This document shows, piece by piece, positions 8,255-16,414 of a DNA stretch of 64,000 bases. The notes below the pieces were generated by a model. The model was given only the letters and a program-made list of their open reading frames with translations. It did no database searches and was not told where the DNA came from. Made by a program: the position numbers and the translations under genes. The stretch's first letter is position 1. Each line of letters begins with the position of its first letter. Source of the stretch: Gammaproteobacteria bacterium (GTDB taxonomy: Bacteria > Pseudomonadota > Gammaproteobacteria > Steroidobacterales > Woeseiaceae); NCBI GenBank assembly GCA_029865385.1, contig JAOUGX010000007.1, positions 1-64,000 of the forward strand, written 5' to 3'.

Positions 8255-8902
8255 TCAGTCTGCGTTGTTCCTGGCGCTGCGATGCACGAAATACGAATAA
8301 GGCAGCGAGAAAAGCAGCAGTGCGAAGACCGCCACCAGCGTCCAGCCGAGATAAACGCCGGTACTCGCGTAAGCGAGCAATAGTAGTCCGGCCAGCATGA
8401 ACAGTTTGCTGCCCAGCCGATGGGTGCGATCCCAGACTTCGTCGTTGGCCAATGTCCACGGTGTGCGAATGCCCATGAATTTATTCCTGCGCACTTTGCC
8501 GAAAGAATGGCCAATAACCAGGAAGAGAACTCCCACACCACCGGGAATCAGGCGATCCATGCCGGTGTCGTAGCCTTTCGCTTCGAATAACACCAGCGCG
8601 GCGACGCCAGACATAAAGGCCACCATCACCAGCTGAAAAAGACTCAAGACAGGGCCGGCCTCGTCTCCGCCGGGCTTCCTGCGCAAGACATGCGCAACGA
8701 ATTTCATCAGCAGGAAAACGAAAATGGCGGCAAAAGGAAGCGCAATGACACCCCAGGGTTTGGGCATATAGCCGTCGACCTCACCGGCCGCGTTCCAGTG
8801 GGTCGGCATGGGATCCGGAAGATCTGCATAGAAAATCAGCGTCAGTGTGATAGTTGCCGCGATCAGCAGCAGGCTCAGAATATCTGCGACAGTCCTGTTC
8901 AT
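8255..8902 (-). CDS. SdpI/DUF1648 family membrane protein
   Basis: A 215-residue inner-membrane protein with about six helices. The DUF1648 signature LPDPMPTHWNAAGEVDGYMP lies at residues 28-47 and the SdpI signature MGIRTPWTLANDEVWDRTHRLG near 143-164. In Bacillus, SdpI gives immunity to the SdpC toxin; most proteobacterial relatives have no tested role. It stands alone, convergent with the repeat array and divergent from the EamA gene. Confidence 0.88.
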   Translation of the reverse strand: MNRTVADILSLLLIAATITLTLIFYADLPDPMPTHWNAAGEVDGYMPKPWGVIALPFAAIFVFLLMKFVAHVLRRKPGGDEAGPVLSLFQLVMVAFMSGVAALVLFEAKGYDTGMDRLIPGGVGVLFLVIGHSFGKVRRNKFMGIRTPWTLANDEVWDRTHRLGSKLFMLAGLLLLAYASTGVYLGWTLVAVFALLLFSLPYSYFVHRSARNNAD

Positions 8903-9039
8903 GATTCGGGTCTACTGATTCCTATGGCTCGCCGGTTCGTACGGAGGCCGATGATTTTCGTCGACGCGCGAGCCCGATTCTACCTCTTTGCCAGGGACTT
9001 GGCGGATTGACGGTGTTTTGGTTATCGTGACCTACCGCA

Positions 9040-9948
9040 TTGACCCGCAGGAATTCCCCGACCTTGTATTCTTCTTTTGAAAATCCGCGACTGCGGCTGT
9101 TCGCCGGTGCACTGATGATCAGTTTCTCGCCGGTGTTCGTGAAGCTGACCGACGTTGCCCCGACCACCAGCGGCTTCTACCGGGTGCTGTTCGGCGGCGT
9201 GGTCGTCGCGATCTACCTGTTGCTCACGCGGCAACGGCTTACTTTTAAAGCCGCGGCCTGGACTGCCCTGGCGCTTTCTGCGGTATTTTTTGCGCTTGAC
9301 CTGTGGTTCTGGCATCGCAGCATTCTCTACATCGGACCGGGGCTGTCGACGCTGCTCGCCAACTTCCAGGTGTTCATCATGATGGCGGCGGGCATCGTGT
9401 TGTTCGGCCAGAAGCCCGGGCCGAGGCAGATCGCCGCCGTGCCATTGGCTATTGCGGGCCTTGCGCTGGTCGTCGGTTTCGACTGGCAGGAGCTGCCCCG
9501 TGACTACCAGCTCGGTATCGTATTCGGCTTGCTGACGGCGGTCTGTTATGCCGGCTACCTGCTGTGCATGCGCCAGGCGCGCATGGTTTCGGCACATACC
9601 GTGCCGACGCGGGAAATCGCAGTGATGTCGTTGCTGGTTGCGGCGATGCTGGGAGCCGCTGCATTTGCCGAAGGCGTGTCGCTCGAGATCCCCACTGTCT
9701 CGGACCTGGTCTGGTTGCTTCTTTACGGTGTGCTGGCGAACGCGCTTGGCATGTTGTTTATCGCGAGCAGCCTGTCGAAAGTAACCACGACGGAAGTCGG
9801 CCTGGCGCTGTTGCTGCAACCGACCTGCAGCTTCATATGGGACATACTTTTCTTCGGCCGCTCGTTCTCGGTTACCGAAGGGACCGGCGCTGTCCTTGCA
9901 CTGGCTGCGATCTATCTGGGATCGGTTCGCAAATCACATCAGGCGTAG
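9040..9948 (+). CDS. EamA-type DMT family transporter
   Basis: About 302 residues and ten membrane helices in two EamA repeats (first ~16-150, second ~160-295), as in drug/metabolite transporters that export amino acids or small metabolites. There is no in-frame ATG ahead of the first helix; the start is TTG at 9040 or TTG at 9064, so the N-terminus is uncertain by eight residues. The 3' end overlaps the convergent lipid-kinase gene by 15 bases. The substrate is not predictable. Confidence 0.85.
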   Translation: MTRRNSPTLYSSFENPRLRLFAGALMISFSPVFVKLTDVAPTTSGFYRVLFGGVVVAIYLLLTRQRLTFKAAAWTALALSAVFFALDLWFWHRSILYIGPGLSTLLANFQVFIMMAAGIVLFGQKPGPRQIAAVPLAIAGLALVVGFDWQELPRDYQLGIVFGLLTAVCYAGYLLCMRQARMVSAHTVPTREIAVMSLLVAAMLGAAAFAEGVSLEIPTVSDLVWLLLYGVLANALGMLFIASSLSKVTTTEVGLALLLQPTCSFIWDILFFGRSFSVTEGTGAVLALAAIYLGSVRKSHQA

Positions 9949-10833
9949 CGCCCCCGGAAGAATTGCGATATCGAATTGTGTTTGCAGCGGCTGTACTTCG
10001 CCATCCAGGTGTGACGGCAGCGGTGACTTGCATTCGATGCGGCATTCGCGCATCCGCTGGTGCGAAATTTCCGCCTGGCCGATGTGTGTCCCGCCAATCA
10101 GGTGCGGCAGCAGGCGCAGGATGCGCAAACGGCTGACCGGGTCTGCAATGACCAGATCCAGTTCACCGTCGTCGATCCGCGCTTCGGGCGCAATGTGAAA
10201 CATGCCTCCGACCCAGGCACCGTTGCTCACGTTCGCAAGCGTCATGGGACCCTCTTTGGTTTTGCCGTTGCAGTGAATCGTCATCCGCGGCGTGATGACG
10301 CCATCCCACAATGCCTGGAATACGGCAATCAGGTAAACAAGGTCGCCGATCGGCAGGCGATTGGACCGGGCAATGCGCGTTACTTTGGCATCGAAACCAA
10401 CGCCGGCACCGTTGGCAAAGTAGCGCTCGTTCATCCGTCCGACGTCGATCGCTCGCGGCTGTACCTTGCCGCGCAGCCGGTCGGCAAGCAACGTCGCAGC
10501 ATCCTCCCAGTGCAGAGGGATGCCGCAGGCTTTGGCGAAGTCGTTGCCGGTACCGATCGGAATCACGCCCAGTGCGACATTCCTGCCGGACCGCATTATG
10601 CCGTTTACCGCTTCGTGAATGCTGCCGTCGCCGCCGGCAATGATGATGCGATCCGTGCCGGCAGCCGCGGCGGCGAGTATTCCTTCTTCGAGATCGCCGA
10701 CGGCATTGCTTTGGACTATCGAATGATCGACGCCCTGACGATTCAGCAGCTCGCGCAAGTCGTCCAGTGTGCGGCCGGCCCGGCCACGGCCGGCCATCGG
10801 GTTGATAAAGACGGGAATCGGCGTGCTGGTCAC
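9934..10833 (-). CDS. Diacylglycerol-kinase-type lipid kinase (YegS-like)
   Basis: A 299-residue ATP-dependent lipid kinase of the DAGK catalytic family. It shows FINPMAGRGRAG at residues 9-20, the nucleotide-binding GGDGSIHEAVNGI near 67-79, IPIGTGNDFAKACGIP near 91-106 and the C-terminal beta-sandwich with HLDGE near 276. It may phosphorylate diacylglycerol or another membrane lipid, which fits the adjacent divergent plsY, also a phospholipid gene. The 3' end overlaps the convergent EamA gene. Confidence 0.9.
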   Translation of the reverse strand: MTSTPIPVFINPMAGRGRAGRTLDDLRELLNRQGVDHSIVQSNAVGDLEEGILAAAAAGTDRIIIAGGDGSIHEAVNGIMRSGRNVALGVIPIGTGNDFAKACGIPLHWEDAATLLADRLRGKVQPRAIDVGRMNERYFANGAGVGFDAKVTRIARSNRLPIGDLVYLIAVFQALWDGVITPRMTIHCNGKTKEGPMTLANVSNGAWVGGMFHIAPEARIDDGELDLVIADPVSRLRILRLLPHLIGGTHIGQAEISHQRMRECRIECKSPLPSHLDGEVQPLQTQFDIAILPGALRLM

Positions 10834-10901
10834 GGCATATGCCCGCGCGAAGGCGGATCCGGGTCGATGCTACAATGCGCCACCATATTGGCACAGAGAG
10901 C

Positions 10902-11591
10902 ATGGCGCAAGCAGTGCTGGAACTCGGAACAAAATTCCTGCTGAGCTACTTCATCGGTTCGCTGATGGGGGCACTGATCGTTGGTCGCATCAGGGGCGGT
11001 ATCGATATCCGCAATCTCGGCAGCGGCAACGCAGGCGGGACAAACGCCCTGAGAACCCAGGGCATCGTATTTGCGATAGCCGTGGTGCTGATCGACGTCG
11101 GGAAAGGTGCATTCTCGACGGCCGTGATTCCGGGGCTTGACCTGCCGTTTGTCGGGATCGATCCGGAGGTTTCCCGTGTCTGGCTGGTGCTCGCTTGTGC
11201 GGCGGCCGCCGTCATGGGCCACGTGTGGCCGATCTGGCACAAGTTTCGCGGCGGCAAGGGTGCGGCGACGCTGCTGGGGACGCTGGCTGTGCTCGCACCC
11301 GGAGTTATCCTGCCGGTACTGCTCGTTTGGGCCTCTGTTTTCGTGCTGTCAGGTTACGTCGGTCTTGCGACGATGATCGGCGGCCTGGCGGCACCCGTCT
11401 ATCTTGCGGTGTTGCGCTTGCCAGCGGATCAACCGCTATTCCTCTATTGCCTGGCAATGGCCGCTTACCTCGTTTTCAGCCACCGCTCGAACATTGCGCG
11501 GATGCGGGCCGGCACAGAGTTCCGCAACACGCGGCAGATGGTATTCCGGCGCCGCTCCGAAACCGAAGACGATGTCGAATCCCGACGCTGA
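10902..11591 (+). CDS. plsY: Glycerol-3-phosphate acyltransferase PlsY
   Basis: A 229-residue inner-membrane enzyme that transfers the acyl group of acyl-phosphate to glycerol-3-phosphate, the first step of phospholipid synthesis. Family motifs are present: SYFIGSLMGALIVGR, NLGSGNAGGTNALRTQG, GHVWPIWHKFRGGKGAAT and SHRSNIARMRAGTE. The ATG at 10902 fits the family start; upstream in-frame codons are not conserved. The C-terminus is about 20 residues longer than usual and its last 20 bases overlap birA, so the two are probably translationally coupled. Confidence 0.94.
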   Translation: MAQAVLELGTKFLLSYFIGSLMGALIVGRIRGGIDIRNLGSGNAGGTNALRTQGIVFAIAVVLIDVGKGAFSTAVIPGLDLPFVGIDPEVSRVWLVLACAAAAVMGHVWPIWHKFRGGKGAATLLGTLAVLAPGVILPVLLVWASVFVLSGYVGLATMIGGLAAPVYLAVLRLPADQPLFLYCLAMAAYLVFSHRSNIARMRAGTEFRNTRQMVFRRRSETEDDVESRR

Positions 11592-12387
11592 GAACCTGCG
11601 GCGGTTACTCGATCCGGGGACAGAGCCGCGACTCGATCAGCTCGAGTGTTTTCCTGAACTCGATTCGACCAACCGCTACCTGCTGGATCAGGCCGGACCT
11701 GCGGCCGGACGATTCCGGGTGGCGATGACCGACCACCAGACGGCGGGACGGGGCCGGCGCGGCAAGACCTGGCGCACACCGCCCTTATCGTCGATCTGCC
11801 TGTCACTGGCCTATACGTTTCGCAGGCAGCCTCGCCAGCTTTCCAGCCTGAGCCTGGCTGCCGGCATTGCTGCAGTCGATGTTTTGCGCAATCTGCCGAT
11901 GCAAGGCGTCGCGTTGAAATGGCCGAACGACCTCATGGCCGCTGACGCGAAGCTGGGGGGCATCCTGGTCGAAACGCGCGGCAATTCGATGCAGACCACG
12001 GCGGTCATCGGCCTGGGAATAAACATCGACCTGACAGGTTTCGATCACGCCGATATTGCACCGGACCGCATCGGTCCGATCACGGACCTCAAACATTGCG
12101 TCGAGGAGATGCCGTCGCGCGGCGCACTTGCATGCAAGCTGATCGACAGCGTGGCGCGCACCGTGCAGCAGTTCGACGCGGAAGGCTTCGCTGCTTTCGT
12201 CGAGCGCTGGAATCGTTGCGACTGGCTGAAGGGCCGGCAGATGTCGATCGAAACTGCGGCCGGACGCATTTCGGGGGCTGCCGAAGGCGTCGACGATGAC
12301 GGCGGATTACTGCTGATGACGCAGAGTGGACCTCGGACGATAGTATCGGGCAGCGTCATTCTCGCACCTAACACAGGTGCCGGATGA
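11572..12387 (+). CDS. birA: Biotin--[acetyl-CoA-carboxylase] ligase
   Basis: A 271-residue biotin protein ligase. The catalytic domain shows LDSTNRYLL, GRGRRGKTWRTP (biotinyl-AMP binding loop), LKWPNDLM, KLGGILVE and GLGINI, followed by a small C-terminal domain. The N-terminal helix-turn-helix of E. coli BirA is absent, so it should act only as an enzyme, not as a repressor of biotin genes. The start overlaps plsY by 20 bases and the stop overlaps coaX as ATGA. Confidence 0.93.
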   Translation: MSNPDAENLRRLLDPGTEPRLDQLECFPELDSTNRYLLDQAGPAAGRFRVAMTDHQTAGRGRRGKTWRTPPLSSICLSLAYTFRRQPRQLSSLSLAAGIAAVDVLRNLPMQGVALKWPNDLMAADAKLGGILVETRGNSMQTTAVIGLGINIDLTGFDHADIAPDRIGPITDLKHCVEEMPSRGALACKLIDSVARTVQQFDAEGFAAFVERWNRCDWLKGRQMSIETAAGRISGAAEGVDDDGGLLLMTQSGPRTIVSGSVILAPNTGAG

Positions 12388-13157
12388 TACAGGCGGCAGA
12401 TGCACTGTTGCTCGACGTCGGCAATACACGCCTCAAATGGGGCATATACAAAGACGGCCATATCGGGAGAAGCGGCAGCGTCACCCACGAATCGCTGCGT
12501 GAAACCGCATTTGCGGCACTGACAACGAAATTGCCGAGATCGGTAGTCAGAATAGTAGCCAGCAACGTTGCCGGCGCCAGTTTCGCCACCCGACTGTCCG
12601 GTGCGATCGGCATTCACTGCAACAACGAAATTCATTTCGTGCGCTCTGAAAAGAAGGCCTGCGGCGTTACCAATGCTTACGCGCAGGTTCGCCGCCTGGG
12701 GGTCGATCGCTGGGTTGCAATGATCGGCGCTTATGCAGAAAAACGCTCCGCTGCCGTAGTGGTCGATGCCGGAACGGCGGTGACTATCGACGTGATAGAC
12801 AAGTCCGGGCAGCACCTGGGCGGCCAGATTATTCCTGGCATTCGATTGATGTTATCGAGCCTCAGTTCGGAAACCGCAGACCTTCCGACGCCGGGGCGAA
12901 GTCGACGTCCTGTGCCGAGCGGAATAGAAATGTTGGCAGCAAATACGAGTGGCGCGATGATGAATGGCAGTTACAACGCGATTTGCGGTGCAATAGATAG
13001 AGCAGTGCGCGTGGTGCGTGCCGACGGCATTCGACCGCGGATTGTCTTGACCGGTGGGGATGCCTCCAGCATCCTGACGCAGCTCGATGGCAACGTTCTG
13101 CACCGGCCCAATCTCGTCCTTCAGGGTCTCGCACACATAATCGAAAGTGAGTCATGA
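12384..13157 (+). CDS. coaX: Type III pantothenate kinase
   Basis: A 257-residue CoaX that phosphorylates pantothenate in the first step of coenzyme A synthesis. Landmarks: LLLDVGNTRLKWG (phosphate-binding loop), VTNAYAQVRRLGVDRWVAMIGAY, VVDAGTAVTIDVID with the catalytic Asp, and LTGGDAS near the C-terminus. ATGA overlaps link it to both birA upstream and the SPOR gene downstream. The birA-coaX pairing is frequent in gammaproteobacteria. Confidence 0.95.
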   Translation: MIQAADALLLDVGNTRLKWGIYKDGHIGRSGSVTHESLRETAFAALTTKLPRSVVRIVASNVAGASFATRLSGAIGIHCNNEIHFVRSEKKACGVTNAYAQVRRLGVDRWVAMIGAYAEKRSAAVVVDAGTAVTIDVIDKSGQHLGGQIIPGIRLMLSSLSSETADLPTPGRSRRPVPSGIEMLAANTSGAMMNGSYNAICGAIDRAVRVVRADGIRPRIVLTGGDASSILTQLDGNVLHRPNLVLQGLAHIIESES

Positions 13158-13840
13158 GAAATCTTCTGCTGTTATTGCTGCTGGCCAATATTCTCTATTA
13201 CCTGTGGGGAAGATTCGTCGATGAACCACCGGAAACGGGCGTTGCCACCGTGATGGAGTCGCAACTCGGGCCGTCGCTCGAGGTTTCCAGAACGGCCATT
13301 GCCGAAGCCGCAACCAGCGTGGGCGCCGTGCTCGGCTCCGGCCGGCCGTCGGATTTGTCTGCCGTGGTCGGCCGGTCCTGCGTCTCGATCGGACCTTTCA
13401 AGAGTAACGTGGATGCCAACGGCGCGCTGGCCGAATACGCAGGCGAAGGCATGCGGGCGAGCGTCAGAACCACTCAGGGCCAGATATTCGTCGGCTACTG
13501 GGTACAGATTCGCAATATTCCGGACCGGGAAACCGGCAATGCCATGCTGGAAAAGCTGAAAGTCGGCGGGCTGGGCGATGCCTACCTGGTGCCGACGGAC
13601 GACGAGGGCCTGAAAATATCGCTGGGCCTGTTCGGCGACATGAGCCGCGCCGAGCGAGTGGAGCTGCAGGCCCGGTCGCTGGAACTGCCTGCGGATATCA
13701 GCCAGCGGACCCGGGAGGACACGGTGTTTTACGTGGATATCGCGCTGTCGCCGGGCAGGGGCGCCGGTGCGATGATCGAGAAATACGGCGAGGAGAAGGT
13801 CCTTTTGCGGGAGGCCGCCACGTGTCCGCGTCAAAACTAG
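13154..13840 (+). CDS. SPOR-domain-like membrane protein
   Basis: A 228-residue protein with a hydrophobic N-terminal anchor (residues 3-19, LLLLLLLANILYYLWG) and a periplasmic C-terminal part. Residues ~75-160 (CVSIGPFKSNVDANGALAEY, GYWVQIRNIPDRETGNAMLEKLK) look like a SPOR fold, which binds denuded septal peptidoglycan. The start overlaps the coaX stop as ATGA. Proteins of this type commonly follow coaX in gammaproteobacteria just ahead of the tRNA-Thr operon, as here. Confidence 0.82.
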   Translation: MRNLLLLLLLANILYYLWGRFVDEPPETGVATVMESQLGPSLEVSRTAIAEAATSVGAVLGSGRPSDLSAVVGRSCVSIGPFKSNVDANGALAEYAGEGMRASVRTTQGQIFVGYWVQIRNIPDRETGNAMLEKLKVGGLGDAYLVPTDDEGLKISLGLFGDMSRAERVELQARSLELPADISQRTREDTVFYVDIALSPGRGAGAMIEKYGEEKVLLREAATCPRQN

Positions 13841-13886
13841 TCGTTGACCTCCAGGGGCCTAGTTGCTGAAATACCCGCCCGCATTT

Positions 13887-13962
13887 GCCGGCATAGCTCA
13901 GTTGGTAGAGCAACTGATTTGTAATCAGTAGGTCCCGGGTTCGACTCCTGGTGCCGGCACCA
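13887..13962 (+). tRNA. tRNA-Thr (anticodon TGT)
   Basis: A complete 76-base cloverleaf: acceptor stem GCCGGCA pairing with TGCCGGC, D-arm with AGCTCAGTTGGTAGAG, anticodon stem ACTGA/TCAGT with loop TTTGTAA and anticodon TGT at 13920-13922, T-arm GGGTTCGACTCC, and an encoded CCA end. Its 3' half (13916-13962) is duplicated several times downstream, which marks it as an integration site. In many gammaproteobacteria this gene heads a Thr-Tyr-Gly-Thr-tuf operon, but no other tRNA follows here. Confidence 0.98.
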
Positions 13963-13970
13963 TTTTTTCC

Positions 13971-14000
13971 AAGGCTCACCTTGTGTGGGCCTTTTCTCTT
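13971..14000 (+). terminator. Probable terminator after tRNA-Thr
   Basis: AAGGCTCAC pairs with GTGGGCCTT (one G-T wobble) around a short loop, followed by a T-rich run, nine bases after the tRNA CCA end. Confidence 0.7.
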
Positions 14001-14094
14001 TGTCAGCTATTCGTGAGTCTTCGACGACCTGGTTAGTAACCAAGGAGGCACGCGCGCAAAACCGTGCATACGATGACTGGGCGGCGCGGCGCAG

Positions 14095-14721
14095 CTAGCG
14101 AATGAAGGTGATGAATATTCCGATTGAGGTGAAGTACGAGATTATTGCCACTATCGCGGATTTCAAAATGCCAAGATTCTGCGAGTAGCGAATTGTGACG
14201 GTATACAGGACCAGGTGACTGACGTTGTACGCAATTATGTAGCCCCACACCAATACGAGTAATGGCCCGCGGCTGGTTGCTTCCTGATACTCGGGAAACG
14301 GTACCCATCCGGTCGTCCACAACATACCTTGAATGAAGTCTGGTATGAGGCTGAAGTAAGCGCTGATAAATGCCGCGATTCCAAATCCACCGAGGATCGT
14401 ATCGTAAGAACCGTTTCCTCCGATCGCCTTGGACAACAGGTAGGCGGTGCCAGCTGCAACGATCCACACGACAAAAAACACGGGAATCGCGAAGATCAGC
14501 TCATAGAAATAGTATCGGTCTTCCGGAATTTTCAGAAAGGCGGGCATCGTCACGGTTGCATCGCCGAGCGCCCAAAGAAGGAACGCGAGCTCATAAAGTA
14601 CGGCAAGTATGAAAATGTGTTTGAATCCCACAAATACTGCACGAGGGTTACTCGCCAATCTCGTAATTGTGGACTTGGGTGATCGGATAAGCTCAAGTTG
14701 CTCTTTGAGGATAGCCATCAC
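14095..14721 (-). CDS. YIP1-like membrane protein
   Basis: A 208-residue membrane protein with about five helices. The pattern of a charged N-terminus (ILKEQLELIRSPKSTITRL), a helix, and then GGNGSYDTILGGFGIAAF is that of bacterial YIP1-domain proteins, whose role is unknown. The start overlaps the stop of the upstream gene by 4 bases (ATGA), making it the last gene of a four-gene minus-strand operon led by the TPR/ATPase at 18814. Confidence 0.72.
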   Translation of the reverse strand: MMAILKEQLELIRSPKSTITRLASNPRAVFVGFKHIFILAVLYELAFLLWALGDATVTMPAFLKIPEDRYYFYELIFAIPVFFVVWIVAAGTAYLLSKAIGGNGSYDTILGGFGIAAFISAYFSLIPDFIQGMLWTTGWVPFPEYQEATSRGPLLVLVWGYIIAYNVSHLVLYTVTIRYSQNLGILKSAIVAIISYFTSIGIFITFIR

Positions 14722-15419
14722 TCATGCCTCCTGTTTTGTAGCACCCGATAAAACGTGATTGCCAGGGCAAGGTAGAGCACGTTCCAGACGCCGTAACCGA
14801 TTAACCCTGCGATTGAAAACACTCCGGCAAGATCGATTGATGCGATTACTGCGCCGAAAACGCTGGCGATGCCATTCAGAATGAACAGGGCTTTCGCGAT
14901 TTTCTCAAGACGGCTCGTGCCAAAGAAGCCCGCAGCCAGCCAGGTGCCCAGGCCGATCAGGCCATACCCCCACATCTCCAATGCCCAGGGCAAGGAGCTC
15001 GGATTGGACATGGACAGTGTGGTAAGCACCGAGCCAAGCTCCGCAGTATAAGTTTTGACAACGGCGGGAATGACCGTTGTCTGTGTCACATAATTGAAGA
15101 TTACAAAAGCCGCGCCGATCGACATGAAGATAAGTGCGGTCAGTGCCGTAGCTCGCTTTTTTGACAACAGGTAAACCGATACCAACATCATGATGCTGCC
15201 CATCGCCAGCAAAAAACCGAAGTAGAAAGGTAGAGTTTGAATACGGTGGAAGCTGTCAACAAACAAGTCAGGTCCGTCCCACAATGGCTGCGGTTGCACG
15301 AGGGCGACCACGAGAACCGCTAGTGGCCCCGATGTGAGAATGCCGATCGCGCTAAGTACGGCTCCCAGCATTCCGATTCTGTAAGCATCCGAGTGACTTG
15401 ACTCTTCGACCATGGCCAT
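14718..15419 (-). CDS. Six-helix membrane protein of unknown family
   Basis: A 233-residue inner-membrane protein with about six helices; resemblance to DUF4386-type proteins is weak and not asserted. The frame is open to a TTG at 15431, but the ATG at 15419 is preferred because GGAG stands seven bases before it and overlaps that TTG. It lies between the SRPBCC protein (14 bases upstream) and the YIP1-like gene (4-base overlap), so its function is probably tied to the membrane ATPase operon. Confidence 0.65.
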   Translation of the reverse strand: MAMVEESSHSDAYRIGMLGAVLSAIGILTSGPLAVLVVALVQPQPLWDGPDLFVDSFHRIQTLPFYFGFLLAMGSIMMLVSVYLLSKKRATALTALIFMSIGAAFVIFNYVTQTTVIPAVVKTYTAELGSVLTTLSMSNPSSLPWALEMWGYGLIGLGTWLAAGFFGTSRLEKIAKALFILNGIASVFGAVIASIDLAGVFSIAGLIGYGVWNVLYLALAITFYRVLQNRRHE

Positions 15420-15432
15420 ACAAAACTCCAAT

Positions 15433-16380
15433 TCAAGCGTGTCGCTGGTAATCGCCGCTCAGTGCAGTGTCCTGCCCGATAAGCTGTTCGCGGATGCCAC
15501 GACAATGCGCGAGGAACAGCGTCCCGATTGCGAAGAGTGCCAATAACACGTTGAACCAATTGGCGACCGGCGCGTACCAGGTCGTGAGCCAGATTACGCT
15601 GGCAACGACTCCGGCACCCCAAGTCTTCCAGGTGAGGCGGCGCCAGCAGAGCAGTGCCAGTGCCGTCAGAAAAGTGAAGAGTGTGCAAATGAACGTGAAG
15701 AGTTCGAGGTATTGGATCCACATCGGCTCGATGTTCTGCTCGACCCGCTGCTTCACACCCTGGAGGATTTTGCGCACGGCGATGTGATCGGCGAACTCTG
15801 TGAACAGCTCAAGCGCAAAAATACCGATGGAGTTCGGGTGATAGGTCCAACGAATGCGGCTGACGAGACGGGTCCGGCCTTTGTCCAGCGGATATAGTGC
15901 CCACGTGAAGGCGCCGGGGTTGGTGACCTCGCTTCCCAGCCAGATCAGGTGGCGGTTCGGCTCGATCGTGTGAAACCTCATGCTCACGACAGCGCTGATC
16001 GGTAACTCGTCCCCAACAACGAAGCCTTGGAATCGGGGTAGGATTTCGTCGGCGCTCCGTAGGCCTTCCAGACTGCCTGCATTCTCCAGTAAATCGTAGC
16101 CATAGTATCCGGCTCGGCCGTAACCCATCTGCACTAGCCAGGGCCAAATCTCCTCCGGACTGCCCTCGATCGTGATCGCCCGCGTGGCGAGGAAAGACGG
16201 ACTCAGGTTGAGTTCGTCGCCTGCCATTGACCGCTCGATTTCAGCATCAGTTGCCCCCCAGTGCAGTTGATAGGGGCGGCATAGCACCAGGTAGCCGGTC
16301 GTGACGAACAGCAGGATCGTCACAAAGGCGAACCCCCGAGTTGCTCGCGACCGCCACATCCTGTCTGTCTTCGTATTCAT
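15433..16380 (-). CDS. Membrane protein with SRPBCC (START-like) domain
   Basis: A 315-residue protein: an N-terminal membrane helix (~13-33), a SRPBCC fold over ~65-215 (ATRAITIEGSPEEIWPWLVQMGYGRAGYYGYD, LPISAVVSMRFHTIEPNRHLIWLG), and three C-terminal helices (~232-300). SRPBCC folds bind hydrophobic ligands in a deep pocket. The fold would lie on one side of the membrane between anchors. It begins 34 bases after the TPR/ATPase stop and is probably cotranscribed with it. Confidence 0.75.
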   Translation of the reverse strand: MNTKTDRMWRSRATRGFAFVTILLFVTTGYLVLCRPYQLHWGATDAEIERSMAGDELNLSPSFLATRAITIEGSPEEIWPWLVQMGYGRAGYYGYDLLENAGSLEGLRSADEILPRFQGFVVGDELPISAVVSMRFHTIEPNRHLIWLGSEVTNPGAFTWALYPLDKGRTRLVSRIRWTYHPNSIGIFALELFTEFADHIAVRKILQGVKQRVEQNIEPMWIQYLELFTFICTLFTFLTALALLCWRRLTWKTWGAGVVASVIWLTTWYAPVANWFNVLLALFAIGTLFLAHCRGIREQLIGQDTALSGDYQRHA

Positions 16381-16414
16381 CGCTCACCAAATTCGTATCG
16401 GCAATGCATCGCGG

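Noticed and set aside
7925-8383. 152-residue open frame with repeated AGIAGDSDADSKT units
   Set aside because: It is created by the 45-bp repeat array, whose period is a multiple of three; no ribosome site, and the opposite strand carries the real SdpI-like gene over the end.
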